A stretch of 64,000 bases of DNA from Pseudomonadota bacterium (GCA_023422775.1 JAFAGM010000089.1:1-64000), one strand, 5' to 3'. Positions 1-8,798 are shown, counted from the first letter of the stretch. The notes: generated by a model from the letters alone, not told the origin. Made by a program: numbers and translations.

Positions 1-1260
1 CTCGCGCTCCGCATGATGATCGCGCGCCGCTTCGGTGCGGCGATGCTCCTCGACCTCCCGTTCGAGTGCGAGCGTTTTTGCATTGAGTTCCTCGATCGCC
101 TTCGCGAACGCCCGCGCCAGCACGCCGGTCTCGCCGGGCGCCTCGACCGGAATGGCAACCTTGCCGTTGCGGGCGGCTCCCTGGACCGCCTTGGTCAATT
201 GGACGATCGGCTGCGTCAGCGACCGCGCGATCAGCACCGCCAGCGCCGCCGCGGACAACACCGCGATCAGGCCGACGAGAAGCGACGTATTCCGGATGCT
301 CGCGGCCGGCGCCATGATGGCGGCGTTGGGAGCGGTTTCAATCACACCGACCCATTCGACGCCGGCCAGCAGGGCCGGCGCAAGGGCTATCCCGCCGGAT
401 CGTGCGGATTGATCGGGGACGATTTCCGCGCTGCCCTGGCTGGCCCCGGCCTGCGACGCCAGATGCGGGAAGTCGGCTTTCCAGTCGGTTTGCCTGCCGA
501 GCAGCCAGCCGAACTCCTGCGAGCGATCGGGGTGAATGAGATAGTGGCCGTGCTTGTTGACGACGTAGATGTTCTCGCCTCGCCCAACCGACGACCGGGC
601 ACGGTCGAAGGCCCGGCGCATGTCGACATTGATCATGAAAATGCCGAACAGTTTGCCGTCTTCGGCAAAGATTGGCGCCGCGATGCGGAGCGTCGGCCGG
701 TGGATTTCCTCGATCCGGCCGTTGCGGCGACCGAGGTCGAGCGGCGAGACGTAGACTTGCGAAGGACCCAGCCGGGTCGTCTCCTGGAAATAGCTGCGAT
801 CAGTCCGCTGCAGCAGGTTTTCTTCCGGCACGATCCGAACCGTCTCGTTCGGTCCGGCGCGGTCGACGCGGACAAGCTCGCGGCCGCCGTCGTCAAGGCC
901 GATGATCCGCATCATTGCATAGGCGGGCTTGGCTTCGAGTTCGGCCGCAAAGCGCGACGCCAGCCGCTCACGCCACGCCTTTTCGGTGATGCCGTCATGC
1001 GGATCGATGCCACCCGCCCCATGCGCGCGGATCAGTCCGTGCAGCGCCGCGGCGGAACGAAAGCCCAGGACGTCTCCGTTCGCGCTGGCCGCATAATATT
1101 CGAGGTCGGTCGCGATCTGCCGGGAATGCGTCTCTATGCGGTCGCGCGCGCGCTGCAGGAGCGCCTGTTCCAGGTTGCGATAGTTCAGCCATCCGACCGC
1201 GGAAACCGCGATCGCGACCAGCGCTACCATCGCGATGGCAAGCCTCGTTGCGAGCGTCAT
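1..1260 (-). CDS. Cache/HAMP membrane sensor protein, 5' part only (runs off window)
   Basis: Open on the minus strand from ATG at 1260 to the window edge (420 codons, no stop). The start MTLATRLAIAMVALVAIAVS is an uncleaved signal anchor. It is followed by a long periplasmic sensing region (about residues 30-290) with Cache-like stretches such as YFQETTRLGPSQVYVSPLDL and IFMINVDM. A second membrane helix (about 325-350, LVGLIAVLSAAALAVLIARS) leads into a HAMP segment (LTQPIVQLTKAVQGAARNGK) and a coiled coil rich in E/R. This order is typical of sensor histidine kinases, diguanylate cyclases or chemoreceptors. The output domain lies outside the window, so the class cannot be fixed. The coiled coil ending in EREVEEHRRTEAARDHHAER leans towards a histidine kinase or GGDEF protein. 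The reading frame was taken from the reverse complement, because the antisense frame is also open. Confidence 0.8.
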   Translation of the reverse strand, partial: MTLATRLAIAMVALVAIAVSAVGWLNYRNLEQALLQRARDRIETHSRQIATDLEYYAASANGDVLGFRSAAALHGLIRAHGAGGIDPHDGITEKAWRERLASRFAAELEAKPAYAMMRIIGLDDGGRELVRVDRAGPNETVRIVPEENLLQRTDRSYFQETTRLGPSQVYVSPLDLGRRNGRIEEIHRPTLRIAAPIFAEDGKLFGIFMINVDMRRAFDRARSSVGRGENIYVVNKHGHYLIHPDRSQEFGWLLGRQTDWKADFPHLASQAGASQGSAEIVPDQSARSGGIALAPALLAGVEWVGVIETAPNAAIMAPAASIRNTSLLVGLIAVLSAAALAVLIARSLTQPIVQLTKAVQGAARNGKVAIPVEAPGETGVLARAFAKAIEELNAKTLALEREVEEHRRTEAARDHHAERE

Positions 1261-1445
1261 TTTGGTGTCCGCGCGCCCTCCCATCCTGTCCGGCGACCGG
1301 CCGGTTCGAATCGGATGCTATTGCGCATCACCGGCCGGAAGCAACACCGCTTGCGGCTCGGGTGGCGGCCGAAGGGGCATTCCCGACGACCGCCAGCAGG
1401 GCGGTTTGAATGGCTTCCGCAGGCTGGATATGGTCCCGAGCGGCG

Positions 1446-2165
1446 TCAGTTGCTCAGGTATTCCGGATAACGCGCCCGAATCTGTTCGAGTTCGCTGAGT
1501 GTTCCCGACAGATGCTTGCGTACATGTTTCTGCGCCTCGTCAGGTTCGCCGGCCTCGATTGCCCTCGCGATGAGCTTGTGATGCCGCACGATATCCTGGG
1601 CCTTGCCGGGGGAGGGCAGGTGCAGCCGGCGCAGCCTGTCGATATGTCCGCTGCGGCTGCGCACCAGCGACCAGATGTCCCGCTTGTCGGCAGCAGCATA
1701 GAGCTGGCTATGGAACTCGTTGTCATCAGCCATGAACTTCTCGAAATCGCCGGCCTTTGCGTAGTTCTGCTGGCGCACGATCGTGGCGTTGAGTTCGGCG
1801 GCAAAGACTTCGTCACGGCGGAGCGCCAGCATGCGGACGATCTCGAGTTCGACCGCCTGCCGCAGGAAATGCGCCTGCTGCGCCAGCCGCACGTCGACCT
1901 GGCTGACCACGGTGGCGTATTGCGGGAAGACGTCGACCAGCCCTTCCTCCTCGAGCCGCATCAGAGCGTCGCGGATCGGCGTCGAACTCACCCCGAACTG
2001 GCTTGCAAGTGCCGCGCGCGACAGCGGCGATCCCGGCGGCAGTTCCAGCGAAATGATCATGCCGCGCAGCCGCTCGAACACCTGCGGCGCTGCCTGGCGC
2101 TCGCGATCGAGTCGGCCGGCGGTGCGCTGGGCAGCGCGACGGGGGGCGCTTTGCGGGGAAGCCAT
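1446..2165 (-). CDS. GntR-family transcriptional regulator (FadR/FCD type)
   Basis: The 239-residue protein has an N-terminal winged helix (about residues 25-95; SRAALASQFGVSSTPIRDAL is the GntR helix-turn-helix, followed by LMRLEEEGLVDVFPQYATVV). The C-terminal FCD ligand-binding helical bundle spans about 100-230, with D/H metal-site residues in MADDNEFHSQLYAAADKRD and the late VRHHKLIARAIEAGEPDEA. Length fits the FadR subfamily. It is divergent from the IlvD/Edd dehydratase and RraA genes at 2368-4930, and an 8+8 bp perfect inverted repeat lies 40 bp upstream of its start (2205-2222). This suggests autoregulation and control of the sugar-acid operon by a carboxylate inducer, which is inference from the family. 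The start ATG at 2165 is the first plausible one. Confidence 0.9.
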   Translation of the reverse strand: MASPQSAPRRAAQRTAGRLDRERQAAPQVFERLRGMIISLELPPGSPLSRAALASQFGVSSTPIRDALMRLEEEGLVDVFPQYATVVSQVDVRLAQQAHFLRQAVELEIVRMLALRRDEVFAAELNATIVRQQNYAKAGDFEKFMADDNEFHSQLYAAADKRDIWSLVRSRSGHIDRLRRLHLPSPGKAQDIVRHHKLIARAIEAGEPDEAQKHVRKHLSGTLSELEQIRARYPEYLSN

Positions 2166-2204
2166 CGAACAAACCGGCTGTTTCAGAAGGCGCTTGCTTC
2201 AAAT

Positions 2205-2222
2205 GCACTAATACATTAGTGC
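2205..2222. promoter_or_regulatory. Palindromic operator for the GntR regulator
   Basis: GCACTAAT-AC-ATTAGTGC is a perfect 8+8 bp inverted repeat in the gap between the divergent GntR gene and the dehydratase operon. It is the only strong palindrome in that gap, and its position and AT-rich core fit a GntR/FCD operator. Confidence 0.65.
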
Positions 2223-2236
2223 GTCGCCTCAGGTCC

Positions 2237-2371
2237 GTCAATCAGGCCGGAGGAGATGCGCTGCTTGCCGGCAGCGTCGATATCCTCAACACCGGGACCG
2301 GCAATCTCCCGCTGCTGTGGGATCGTACCATCGAGCGCAACACCGTCCAAAAATGGGGCACGCAGTCATGA
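2237..2371 (+). pseudogene. Remnant of a NitT/TauT-type ABC transporter substrate-binding protein
   Basis: The frame ending in TGA at 2369-2371 reads VNQAGGDALLAGSVDILNTG and then TGNLPLLWDRTIERN. This is the internal pattern of SsuA/NMT1-like periplasmic binding proteins, where ALLAGSVDI.N.GTGN...LWDR follows the first lobe. Neither an N-terminus nor the remaining ~250 residues are present, so only about 45 codons survive. The fragment runs between the GntR operator and the dehydratase, and its stop codon overlaps the dehydratase ATG (ATGA). It is probably left from an ancestral transporter operon controlled by the same regulator. Recognition is by motif only. Confidence 0.5.
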
Positions 2372-4101
2372 CCAAGAAGAACCCTGACGACCTCCGCAGC
2401 GCGCGCTGGTTCGCGCCCGACGATCTCCGCGCATTCGGCCATCGCTCGCGCGCGATGCAGATGGGCTACGCGCCGGAGGAATGGAAGGGCCGGCCGGTCA
2501 TCGCGATCCTCAACACCTGGTCGGATGCGCAGCCGTGCCACATGCATTTCAAGAGCCGCGTCGACGACGTCAGGCGCGGCATCCTGATGGCGGGTGGCTT
2601 CCCGATGGAACTGCCGGCGCTGTCGCTGTCGGAATCGTTCCTGAAGCCGACGACGATGCTCTACCGCAACATGCTGGCGATGGACGCCGAGGAACTGCTG
2701 CGCGGCCATCCCGTCGATGGCGTCGTGCTGATGGGTGGCTGCGACAAGACCACGCCCGGGCTATTGCTGGGGGCCACCAGCATGAACCTGCCGACGATCT
2801 ATCTTCCCGCAGGACCGATGCTGCGCGGCAACTGGAAGGGCAAGACGCTGGGCTCGGGCTCGGACGCCTGGAAATACTGGGACGAGCGGCGCGCGGGGAA
2901 AATCTCCGACAAGGACTGGGTCGATGTCGAAGCCGGCATTGCCCGCAGCTACGGCACCTGCATGACCATGGGCACCGCCTCGACCATGACGGCGATCGCG
3001 GAATCGATCGGCATGACGTTGCCGGGCGCGTCCTCGATTCCCGCCGCCGATGCCGGCCATATCCGCATGGCTTCCGAATGCGGCCGACGGATCGTCGAGA
3101 TGGTGTGGGAGGATCTCACGCCGAGCAGGATCCAGAGCCGCAAGGCCTTCGAGAACGCGATCACGGTCGCGATGGCGATGGGCTGCTCGACCAACGCGAT
3201 CATCCATCTGATCGCACAGGCCCGCCGCGCCGGGCAGGACATCGGACTCGACGATTTCGAAAAGGCCAGCCGCAAGGTGCCGGTCATCGCCAATGTGCGG
3301 CCGAGCGGCGACAAATATCTGATGGAGGATTTCTTCTATGCCGGCGGCCTGCCCGGCCTGATGAGTCGCATCAGGGAGCATCTGCATCTCGACGTCATCA
3401 CGGTCACCGGCCAGACGCTTGGCGAAAATATTTCGCGAGCCGAAGTCTACAACGACGATGTCATCCGCACCGTGAAGGATCCGATCTATGACGAGGGTGC
3501 GCTTGCGGTACTCAAGGGAAACCTCGCGCCCGATGGCTGCGTCATCAAGCCGAGCGCCTGTGAGCCGCGTTTCCTCAAGCACACCGGTCCGGCGATGGTG
3601 TTCGACGACTATCCGTCGATGAAGAAGGCGGTCGACGACCTCAATCTGGACGTCACCGCCGATCACGTGCTGATCCTGCGCAATGCCGGACCGCAGGGCG
3701 GGCCGGGCATGCCGGAATGGGGCATGCTGCCGATCCCGACCAAACTCGTGAAGCAGGGCGTGCGCGATATGGTGCGGCTGTCGGACGCGCGCATGAGCGG
3801 CACCAGCTACGGTGCCTGCATCCTGCATGTCTCGCCGGAATCCTACATCGGCGGACCGCTGGCGCTGGTGCAGAACGGCGACATGATCTCGCTCGACGTC
3901 GACGGGCGGACCATCAACCTCGACGTGCCGGAGGCCGAACTCGCCAGGCGCCGCGCCGCATGGAAGGCGCCGGAGCCGCGCTACGAGCGCGGCTATGGCT
4001 GGATGTTCACCCGCCATATCAAGCAGGCCAATGAGGGCTGCGACTTCGATTTCCTCGAGACCGGCTTCGGCAAGCCGGTCGACGAGCCGGCGATTTACTA
4101 G
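2368..4101 (+). CDS. IlvD/Edd family dehydratase (sugar-acid dehydratase type)
   Basis: The protein is about 577 residues from ATG 2368, in line with Fe-S sugar-acid dehydratases such as L-arabinonate dehydratase (about 580) and longer in pattern than anabolic IlvD. Cluster-ligand cysteines are visible in NTWSDAQPCH, MGGCDKTTPG and YGTCMTMG. The substrate/Mg region STNAIIHL and the C-terminal SDARMSGTSYG and GGPLALVQNGD motifs are present. It removes water from an aldonate-type sugar acid to give a 2-keto-3-deoxy acid; the exact substrate cannot be read from sequence. ATG 2353 and an upstream frame to 2317 are alternatives, but 2368 gives a compact N-terminus. It is followed by the RraA-type aldolase and is likely controlled by the divergent GntR protein. 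Confidence 0.88.
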   Translation: MTKKNPDDLRSARWFAPDDLRAFGHRSRAMQMGYAPEEWKGRPVIAILNTWSDAQPCHMHFKSRVDDVRRGILMAGGFPMELPALSLSESFLKPTTMLYRNMLAMDAEELLRGHPVDGVVLMGGCDKTTPGLLLGATSMNLPTIYLPAGPMLRGNWKGKTLGSGSDAWKYWDERRAGKISDKDWVDVEAGIARSYGTCMTMGTASTMTAIAESIGMTLPGASSIPAADAGHIRMASECGRRIVEMVWEDLTPSRIQSRKAFENAITVAMAMGCSTNAIIHLIAQARRAGQDIGLDDFEKASRKVPVIANVRPSGDKYLMEDFFYAGGLPGLMSRIREHLHLDVITVTGQTLGENISRAEVYNDDVIRTVKDPIYDEGALAVLKGNLAPDGCVIKPSACEPRFLKHTGPAMVFDDYPSMKKAVDDLNLDVTADHVLILRNAGPQGGPGMPEWGMLPIPTKLVKQGVRDMVRLSDARMSGTSYGACILHVSPESYIGGPLALVQNGDMISLDVDGRTINLDVPEAELARRRAAWKAPEPRYERGYGWMFTRHIKQANEGCDFDFLETGFGKPVDEPAIY

Positions 4102-4105
4102 TTCA

Positions 4106-4191
4106 GTCGTCATTCCGGGATGGTCCGAAGGACCAGACCCGGAATCTCGAGGTTCCGGGTTCGATGCTGACGCATCGCCCCGGAACGACGA
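4106..4191. repeat. Palindromic intergenic repeat, family A copy 1
   Basis: Begins GTCGTCATTCCGGGATGGTC and ends with its near-reverse complement CCCCGGAACGACG. The internal CCGAAGGACC and CGGAATCTCGAGGTTCCG palindromes are shared with the copy at 8681. It sits between the dehydratase and the aldolase of one operon. Confidence 0.8.
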
Positions 4192-4204
4192 ACAAACGGG
4201 ATGA

Positions 4205-4930
4205 ATGAAAATGACAAAGCTGAGCGCCGCCACCCGCAACAAACTGAAAACCGTCTCCACCGCCACCGTGGCCACCGCGCTGTTCAAGCGCGGCTTCCGC
4301 ATCCAGATGATCCAGGACGTGCAGCCGCTCGGCTCCAATCAACCGGTGCTGGTCGGCGAGGCCTTTACGCTGCGCTACATGCCGGCGCGCGAGGACCTCA
4401 ACAAGATCGACGTGTTTCGTGATCGCGCCCACCCGCAGCGCAAGGCGATCGAGGATTGTCCCGTCGGTGCGGTGCTGGTCATGGACAGCCGCAAGGATGC
4501 CCGCGCCGCATCCGCGGGCGCCATCCTGGTGACGCGGCTGATGCAGCGCGGCTGTGCCGGCGTTGTCACCGATGGCGGCTTTCGCGATTCCGCCGAGATC
4601 GCCGCGCTGGGCTTTCCCGCCTATCACCACCGTCCGAGCGCGCCGACCAACCTGACGCTGCACCAGGCGATCGAGATCAATGTGCCGATCGGCTGCGGCG
4701 ACGCGCCGGTGTTCCCCGGCGACGTCATCCTCGGCGACAGTGATGGCGTCATCGTGATCCCGGCGCACCTCGCCGACGAGATCGCCGACGAGGGGGTCGA
4801 GATGACCGCGTTCGAGGATTTCGTCACCGAGCAGGTGCGCGGCGGCCGCAGCATTCTGGGCCTCTATCCCGCGACCGATCCGCAAACACTGACGGATTTC
4901 GCGGAATGGCGGAAGAAGAACGGGCGCTAA
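4205..4930 (+). CDS. RraA-like / HMG aldolase family protein
   Basis: The 241-residue protein belongs to the RraA / 4-hydroxy-4-methyl-2-oxoglutarate aldolase family. Diagnostic residues are in AGAILVTRLMQRGCAGVVTD followed by GGFRDSAEI, the family's metal and pyruvate-enolate binding site (G-G-x-R-D). It also has a long N-terminal region ending in EDCPVGAVLVMDSRKDARAA and a C-terminal VFPGDVILGDSDGVIVIP. Proteins of this family cleave 4-hydroxy-2-oxo acids or decarboxylate oxaloacetate; RNase E inhibition is restricted to true RraA. Placed 100 bp after an IlvD/Edd dehydratase, it probably splits the 2-keto-3-deoxy acid that enzyme makes (inference). ATG 4211 is an equally good start. Confidence 0.85.
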   Translation: MKMTKLSAATRNKLKTVSTATVATALFKRGFRIQMIQDVQPLGSNQPVLVGEAFTLRYMPAREDLNKIDVFRDRAHPQRKAIEDCPVGAVLVMDSRKDARAASAGAILVTRLMQRGCAGVVTDGGFRDSAEIAALGFPAYHHRPSAPTNLTLHQAIEINVPIGCGDAPVFPGDVILGDSDGVIVIPAHLADEIADEGVEMTAFEDFVTEQVRGGRSILGLYPATDPQTLTDFAEWRKKNGR

Positions 4931-4950
4931 GTCGCGATCATCTCACCACC

Positions 4951-5079
4951 GTCGTCCCGGGCAAGCGTAGCGCGACCCGGGACCCATCACCACCGGCCGA
5001 CGTTGTTGCGAAGATCGCCGACTACGGAGCAACACAGGTAGATTCCGCTGTATGGGTCCCCGCGTTCGCGAGGACGACG
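4951..5079. repeat. Palindromic intergenic repeat, family C copy 1
   Basis: Starts GTCGTCCCGGGCAAGCG and closes with GGTCCCCGCGTTCGCGAGGAC before GAC. The arms are imperfect complements and the middle is variable. It shares the ends with the copy at 42956. Lies between two convergent genes. Confidence 0.7.
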
Positions 5080-5118
5080 AAGCTTGATAGTAATGCGTTA
5101 CGGCGCAGAGCGCGCGAC

Positions 5119-7236
5119 TCAAACCTCGTCCTTCTCCGCCAGCCCCACGGCCCACAGCGCGAATGCATATGCGATCGCGACCTCATCCAGCCGGTTGAAC
5201 CGGCCCGACGCGCCGCCGTGGCCGGCGCCCATGTTGGTGCGCAACAGCACCGGTCCGCCGCCAGACATGGTCGCGCGCAAGCGCGCGATCCACTTCGCCG
5301 GCTCCCAATAGGTGACGCGAGGATCGGTCAGTCCGCCCATCGCCAGGACGGCCGGATACTCCTTGGCTGCGAGATTGTCGTAGGGCGAATAGGACAGGAT
5401 GGTGCGAAAATCCTTTTCGCTCTCGATCGGGTTGCCCCATTCCGGCCATTCCGGCGGCGTCAGCGGCAGGGTGTCGTCGAGCATCGTGTTCAGCACGTCG
5501 ACGAATGGTACTTCCGCGACGATGCCGGCGAACAGTTCGCCCGATCGGTTGGCAACCGCACCCATCAGCATGCCGCCGGCGCTGCCGCCGTGGCCGACGA
5601 TGCGCTTTGCGCTGGTGTATTTCGCCTCGATGAGCGCGCGCGCTGACGCTGCGAAATCATCGAACGAGTTGGTCTTCTTCTCGCGCTTGCCGTCGAGATA
5701 CCAGCCCCAGCCCTTGTCGGCGCCGCCCCTGATATGCGCGATGGCATAGACGAAGCCGCGATCGACCAGCGAGAGCCGATTGGCCGAGAACGAGGCCGGC
5801 ATCGCCATGCCGTAGGAACCGTAGCCGTACAGCAGCAGCGGTGCGCTTCCGTCGCGGACCATGTCCTTGCGATGCAGGATCGAGACCGGCACCAGCGCGC
5901 CGTCATGCGACGGCGCCATGATGCGCGTGGTGACGTAGTCGGCCGGATTGTGGCCGGACGGGATCTCCTGCCGCTTGCGCAACACGCGCGCCCGCGTCGC
6001 CATGTCGTAGTCGTAGACCTCCGACGGCGTCGTCATCGACGAATAGGAGAAGCGCAAATTCGTGGTTTCGAACTCGTAGCTGCCCATGGTGTCGAGCGAG
6101 TAGGCGGCTTCGTCGAAGGCGATGGCGTGCTCGTCGTCCGTATTGAGATCGCGGATGATGATCGCGGGCAGCGCGTTGGCGCGCTCCAGCCGCACCATGT
6201 GGCCGGCATAGAGTTCGACATCGAGCACATACACGCCTTCGCGATAGGGAATGAAGTCGCGCCAGTTGGCACGCTCGGGCGAGGCGAGCGGCGCGGTGAC
6301 GACCTTGAAGTCGATCGCGCCGTCGGCGTTGGTGAGAATGAACAGTTGGTCGCCGCGGTCGGCGAGCGAATACTGCACCCCTTCCTCGCGCGCCGCGACC
6401 AGTCGCGGCGGCGCCTCGGGGTGGTCGAGGTCGATCAGCCGCTGCTCCGACGTCTCGTGGTCGCCGCCGGCGATCACGCAGAAGCGGCCGGAAGAGCTCT
6501 CGTGCAGATGGGTGAACCAGCCGGAGTCCGGTTCCTCATAGACCAGCGTGTCGTCCGCCTGCGTGGTGCCGAGCTTGTGGCGCCAGACCTGCATCGGGCG
6601 ATGGTTGTCGTCGAGTTTGACGTAGAAGAAGCTGCGGCTGTCCCGGCTCCAGACCACGCCGCCGTCGGTCTCCTCGACGAGATCGTCGCGGTCGGCAGAG
6701 GTCGCCCAGTCGCGTACCCGGATCGAGAAGTATTCCGAGCCCTTGGTGTCGGCGGTCCATGCCTGCAATTTATGATCCGGCGAATGCCGCGCGCCGCCGA
6801 ACCTGAAATATTCGTGGCTTGCGGCAAGCGCATCGCCGTCGAGCACGATCTGAACTTCACCGCCGTCGCGCGGCGTGCGGCCGAACATTTCATGCTGCCC
6901 GCCCTCGCGGAATTTTCGCAAATAGGCGAACGGGCCGTCCGGGGAGGGCACGCTGGAATCGTCCTCCTTGATCCGCCCGCGCATCTCCGCAACCAGCTTC
7001 TTCTGCAAGGCCGCGGTATGGCCGAGCAGGCTGTCGGTGTAGTCGTTCTCGGCTTCCAGATATTTCCGAATGTCCGGGTCGAGTATCGCAGGATCGCGCA
7101 GCACCTCCTGCCATTTGGCATCCTTCAGCCACGCGTAGTCGTCGGTCACCGTGATGCCGTGCGTGGTGAAGCTGTGCGGCCGGCGCGGCGCGACGGGTGG
7201 CGAGAGAGCAGTTTTCTTGGTGGAAGCTTGGGTCAC
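5119..7236 (-). CDS. ptrB: Oligopeptidase B (S9A family serine peptidase)
   Basis: The 705-residue protein matches oligopeptidase B in length (about 690-710). An N-terminal beta-propeller (about 75-420) precedes the alpha/beta-hydrolase catalytic domain. The nucleophile is in GHGGSAGGMLMGAV, the acid in MGGLTDPRVTYWEPAKW and the histidine in MGAGHGGASGRFNRLDE. The family hallmark PEWPEWGNP is also present. It cleaves short peptides after basic residues in the cytoplasm or periplasm. There is no signal peptide; the N-terminus is MTQASTKKTALSPPVAPRRP. The start is GTG at 7236. Convergent with the RraA operon, with family C and D repeats on either side. Confidence 0.93.
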   Translation of the reverse strand: MTQASTKKTALSPPVAPRRPHSFTTHGITVTDDYAWLKDAKWQEVLRDPAILDPDIRKYLEAENDYTDSLLGHTAALQKKLVAEMRGRIKEDDSSVPSPDGPFAYLRKFREGGQHEMFGRTPRDGGEVQIVLDGDALAASHEYFRFGGARHSPDHKLQAWTADTKGSEYFSIRVRDWATSADRDDLVEETDGGVVWSRDSRSFFYVKLDDNHRPMQVWRHKLGTTQADDTLVYEEPDSGWFTHLHESSSGRFCVIAGGDHETSEQRLIDLDHPEAPPRLVAAREEGVQYSLADRGDQLFILTNADGAIDFKVVTAPLASPERANWRDFIPYREGVYVLDVELYAGHMVRLERANALPAIIIRDLNTDDEHAIAFDEAAYSLDTMGSYEFETTNLRFSYSSMTTPSEVYDYDMATRARVLRKRQEIPSGHNPADYVTTRIMAPSHDGALVPVSILHRKDMVRDGSAPLLLYGYGSYGMAMPASFSANRLSLVDRGFVYAIAHIRGGADKGWGWYLDGKREKKTNSFDDFAASARALIEAKYTSAKRIVGHGGSAGGMLMGAVANRSGELFAGIVAEVPFVDVLNTMLDDTLPLTPPEWPEWGNPIESEKDFRTILSYSPYDNLAAKEYPAVLAMGGLTDPRVTYWEPAKWIARLRATMSGGGPVLLRTNMGAGHGGASGRFNRLDEVAIAYAFALWAVGLAEKDEV

Positions 7237-7343
7237 GCGGTCCTCGTAAGGCTCCAGAATTGAACCTTGATATCGGGCTGAAAGCGGCGGATTACCAGAT
7301 ACATCGGAATGTCTAATGGTTGCTAGGAACTAGCTGCCATTTC

Positions 7344-7377
7344 CGTCGCCCCTGCGAACGCAGGGGCTCATACCGCG
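7344..7377. repeat. Intergenic repeat, family D half-copy
   Basis: CGTCGCCCCTGCGAACGCAG and the following GGGCTCATACCGCG correspond to the left arm of the full family D element at 13629. No right arm follows, so this is a truncated copy. Confidence 0.65.
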
Positions 7378-7397
7378 TTAGCCGGCGAAGGGGCGCC

Positions 7398-8582
7398 TCA
7401 CGCTGCCACGTTCTCTCCGAGATACTCGATCGCGGCCTCGGTTCCGCCCTTGCCGTGCGGAATGTCGAGCGCATTCAGTCCGACCTCGATGACGCCGAGC
7501 GTTCCCAAAATCATCGGCGCGTTGACGTGGCCCATATGGGCGACCCGGAACGCCTGGCCGGAGAGGTCGCCGATGCCGGTGCCGAGCACCACGCCGCATT
7601 TTTCCTTGCAATAGCGCTGCAGCGCAGCGGGGTCGTGGCCGTTCATCGTCACCGTCGTCACCGTGTTCGAACGCTCGTTGGCCTCGGTGATGTTGAAGCC
7701 GAGCACCTGGCCCTCGGCCCACACGCCGACCGCGCGGCGCACTGCTTCCGCGAGCAGCCGATGGCGCACAAATGCGTTCTCTAGTCCCTCGACATTCAGG
7801 ATATCGATCGCCTTGCGCAGCGCGAACAGCAGATGCACCGGCGCGGTGCCGGCATATTTGCGGTAGTGCTCGCTGCCCTCGCGCTCGGTCCAATCCCAAT
7901 AGGGCGTGCGCAGGTTGGCGTGTTTGTGCACGGCGCGGGCGCGGTCGTTGGCGGCGACGAAGCCGAGGCCGGGCGGCGTCATCAGGCCCTTCTGCGATCC
8001 CGACATCGCGACGTCGATGCCCCATTTGTCCATCTCGAATGGCATGCAGCCGAGCGAGGCGACCGTATCAACCATGAACAGCGCGGGATGGCCTGATGAC
8101 TTGATCGCCTTGCCGATCGCCTCGATGTCGTTGTACGCGCCCGAGGCGGTATCGACCTGCACGGCGACGATCGCCTTGATGCTGTGATCCTTGTCCTGCC
8201 GCAGTCGTGCCTCGACCTCGGCGGGGCGGATCGCGCGGCGCCAGTCGCCTTTCAGCACCTCGACCTCGGCGCCCATCGCGGCGGCGGCGTTGCCCCAGCC
8301 GATTGCAAAGCGTCCGCTTTCCAGCACCAGCACCTTGTCGCCGCGCGACAGCACGTTGGAAAGCGCAGCCTCCCAGGCGCCGTGGCCGTTGGCGATGTAG
8401 ATGTAGGACTGGCCCTGCGTGGCGAACAGCCTCGAGAGATCGGTAAGCAGGCCTTCGGTCAACTCCACCATCTGGTCGGAATAGATATCGAGCGCCGGGC
8501 GATGCATCGCCTGCAGCACTTCGTCGGGCATGGTGGTAGGCCCCGGGATGGCCAGAAATTCCCGGCCCGCGCGAACGGTCAT
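7398..8582 (-). CDS. Class V aminotransferase, serine/alanine-glyoxylate type
   Basis: The 394-residue PLP enzyme of fold type I class V starts with FLAIPGPTTMPDEVL, typical of serine-glyoxylate aminotransferases. PLP-binding features are ANGHGAWEAALSNVL for the phosphate loop, VDTVASLGCMPFEMDKWGID for the aspartate, and AMSGSQKGLMTPPGL with the Schiff-base lysine. The C-terminal domain carries the substrate arginine in GQAFRVAHMGHVN. It moves the amino group from serine or alanine to glyoxylate, as in photorespiratory-type or C1/serine-cycle metabolism. No serine-cycle partner is adjacent, so the physiological role stays open. It follows the oligopeptidase gene in the same direction with a truncated repeat between, so it is probably a separate transcript. 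Confidence 0.9.
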   Translation of the reverse strand: MTVRAGREFLAIPGPTTMPDEVLQAMHRPALDIYSDQMVELTEGLLTDLSRLFATQGQSYIYIANGHGAWEAALSNVLSRGDKVLVLESGRFAIGWGNAAAAMGAEVEVLKGDWRRAIRPAEVEARLRQDKDHSIKAIVAVQVDTASGAYNDIEAIGKAIKSSGHPALFMVDTVASLGCMPFEMDKWGIDVAMSGSQKGLMTPPGLGFVAANDRARAVHKHANLRTPYWDWTEREGSEHYRKYAGTAPVHLLFALRKAIDILNVEGLENAFVRHRLLAEAVRRAVGVWAEGQVLGFNITEANERSNTVTTVTMNGHDPAALQRYCKEKCGVVLGTGIGDLSGQAFRVAHMGHVNAPMILGTLGVIEVGLNALDIPHGKGGTEAAIEYLGENVAA

Positions 8583-8642
8583 TTTTTGGTTGTCCTTGGT
8601 GGCAGGAGATACAAACAGGGTATTATATTAGGCCATCGAGGT

Positions 8643-8671
8643 GGTCATTGCGAGCGTAGCGAGGCAATCCA
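8643..8671. repeat. Intergenic repeat, family B half-copy
   Basis: GGTCATTGCGAGCGTAGCGA plus GGCAATCC is the left arm of the family B element seen complete at 34299 and 40632. It is directly next to a family A copy. Confidence 0.65.
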
Positions 8672-8680
8672 TTTTCTTTC

Positions 8681-8783
8681 CGTCATTCCGCGATGGTCCG
8701 AAGGACCAGACCCGGAATCTCGAGATTCTCAGGGGCGCAAGGGCGCCCCGTAGTTCGATGCTGCGCATCGCCCCGGAATGACG
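8681..8783. repeat. Palindromic intergenic repeat, family A copy 2
   Basis: Runs from CGTCATTCCGCGATGGTCCG to CGCATCGCCCCGGAATGACG. It shares the CCGAAGGACCAGACCCGGAA core with the copy at 4106, but carries an extra GGGGCGCAAGGGCGCCCC hairpin arm. Confidence 0.8.
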
Positions 8784-8798
8784 GAAGTGTGAGGCACT

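Noticed and set aside
13..1470. 485-codon open frame on the plus strand at the window start
   Set aside because: The minus-strand frame encodes a coherent sensor (signal anchor, Cache, TM, HAMP). The plus frame has no recognisable feature.
2761..4338. 525-codon open frame on the minus strand
   Set aside because: Antisense to the IlvD/Edd dehydratase and part of RraA gene; composition is biased and no domain is visible.
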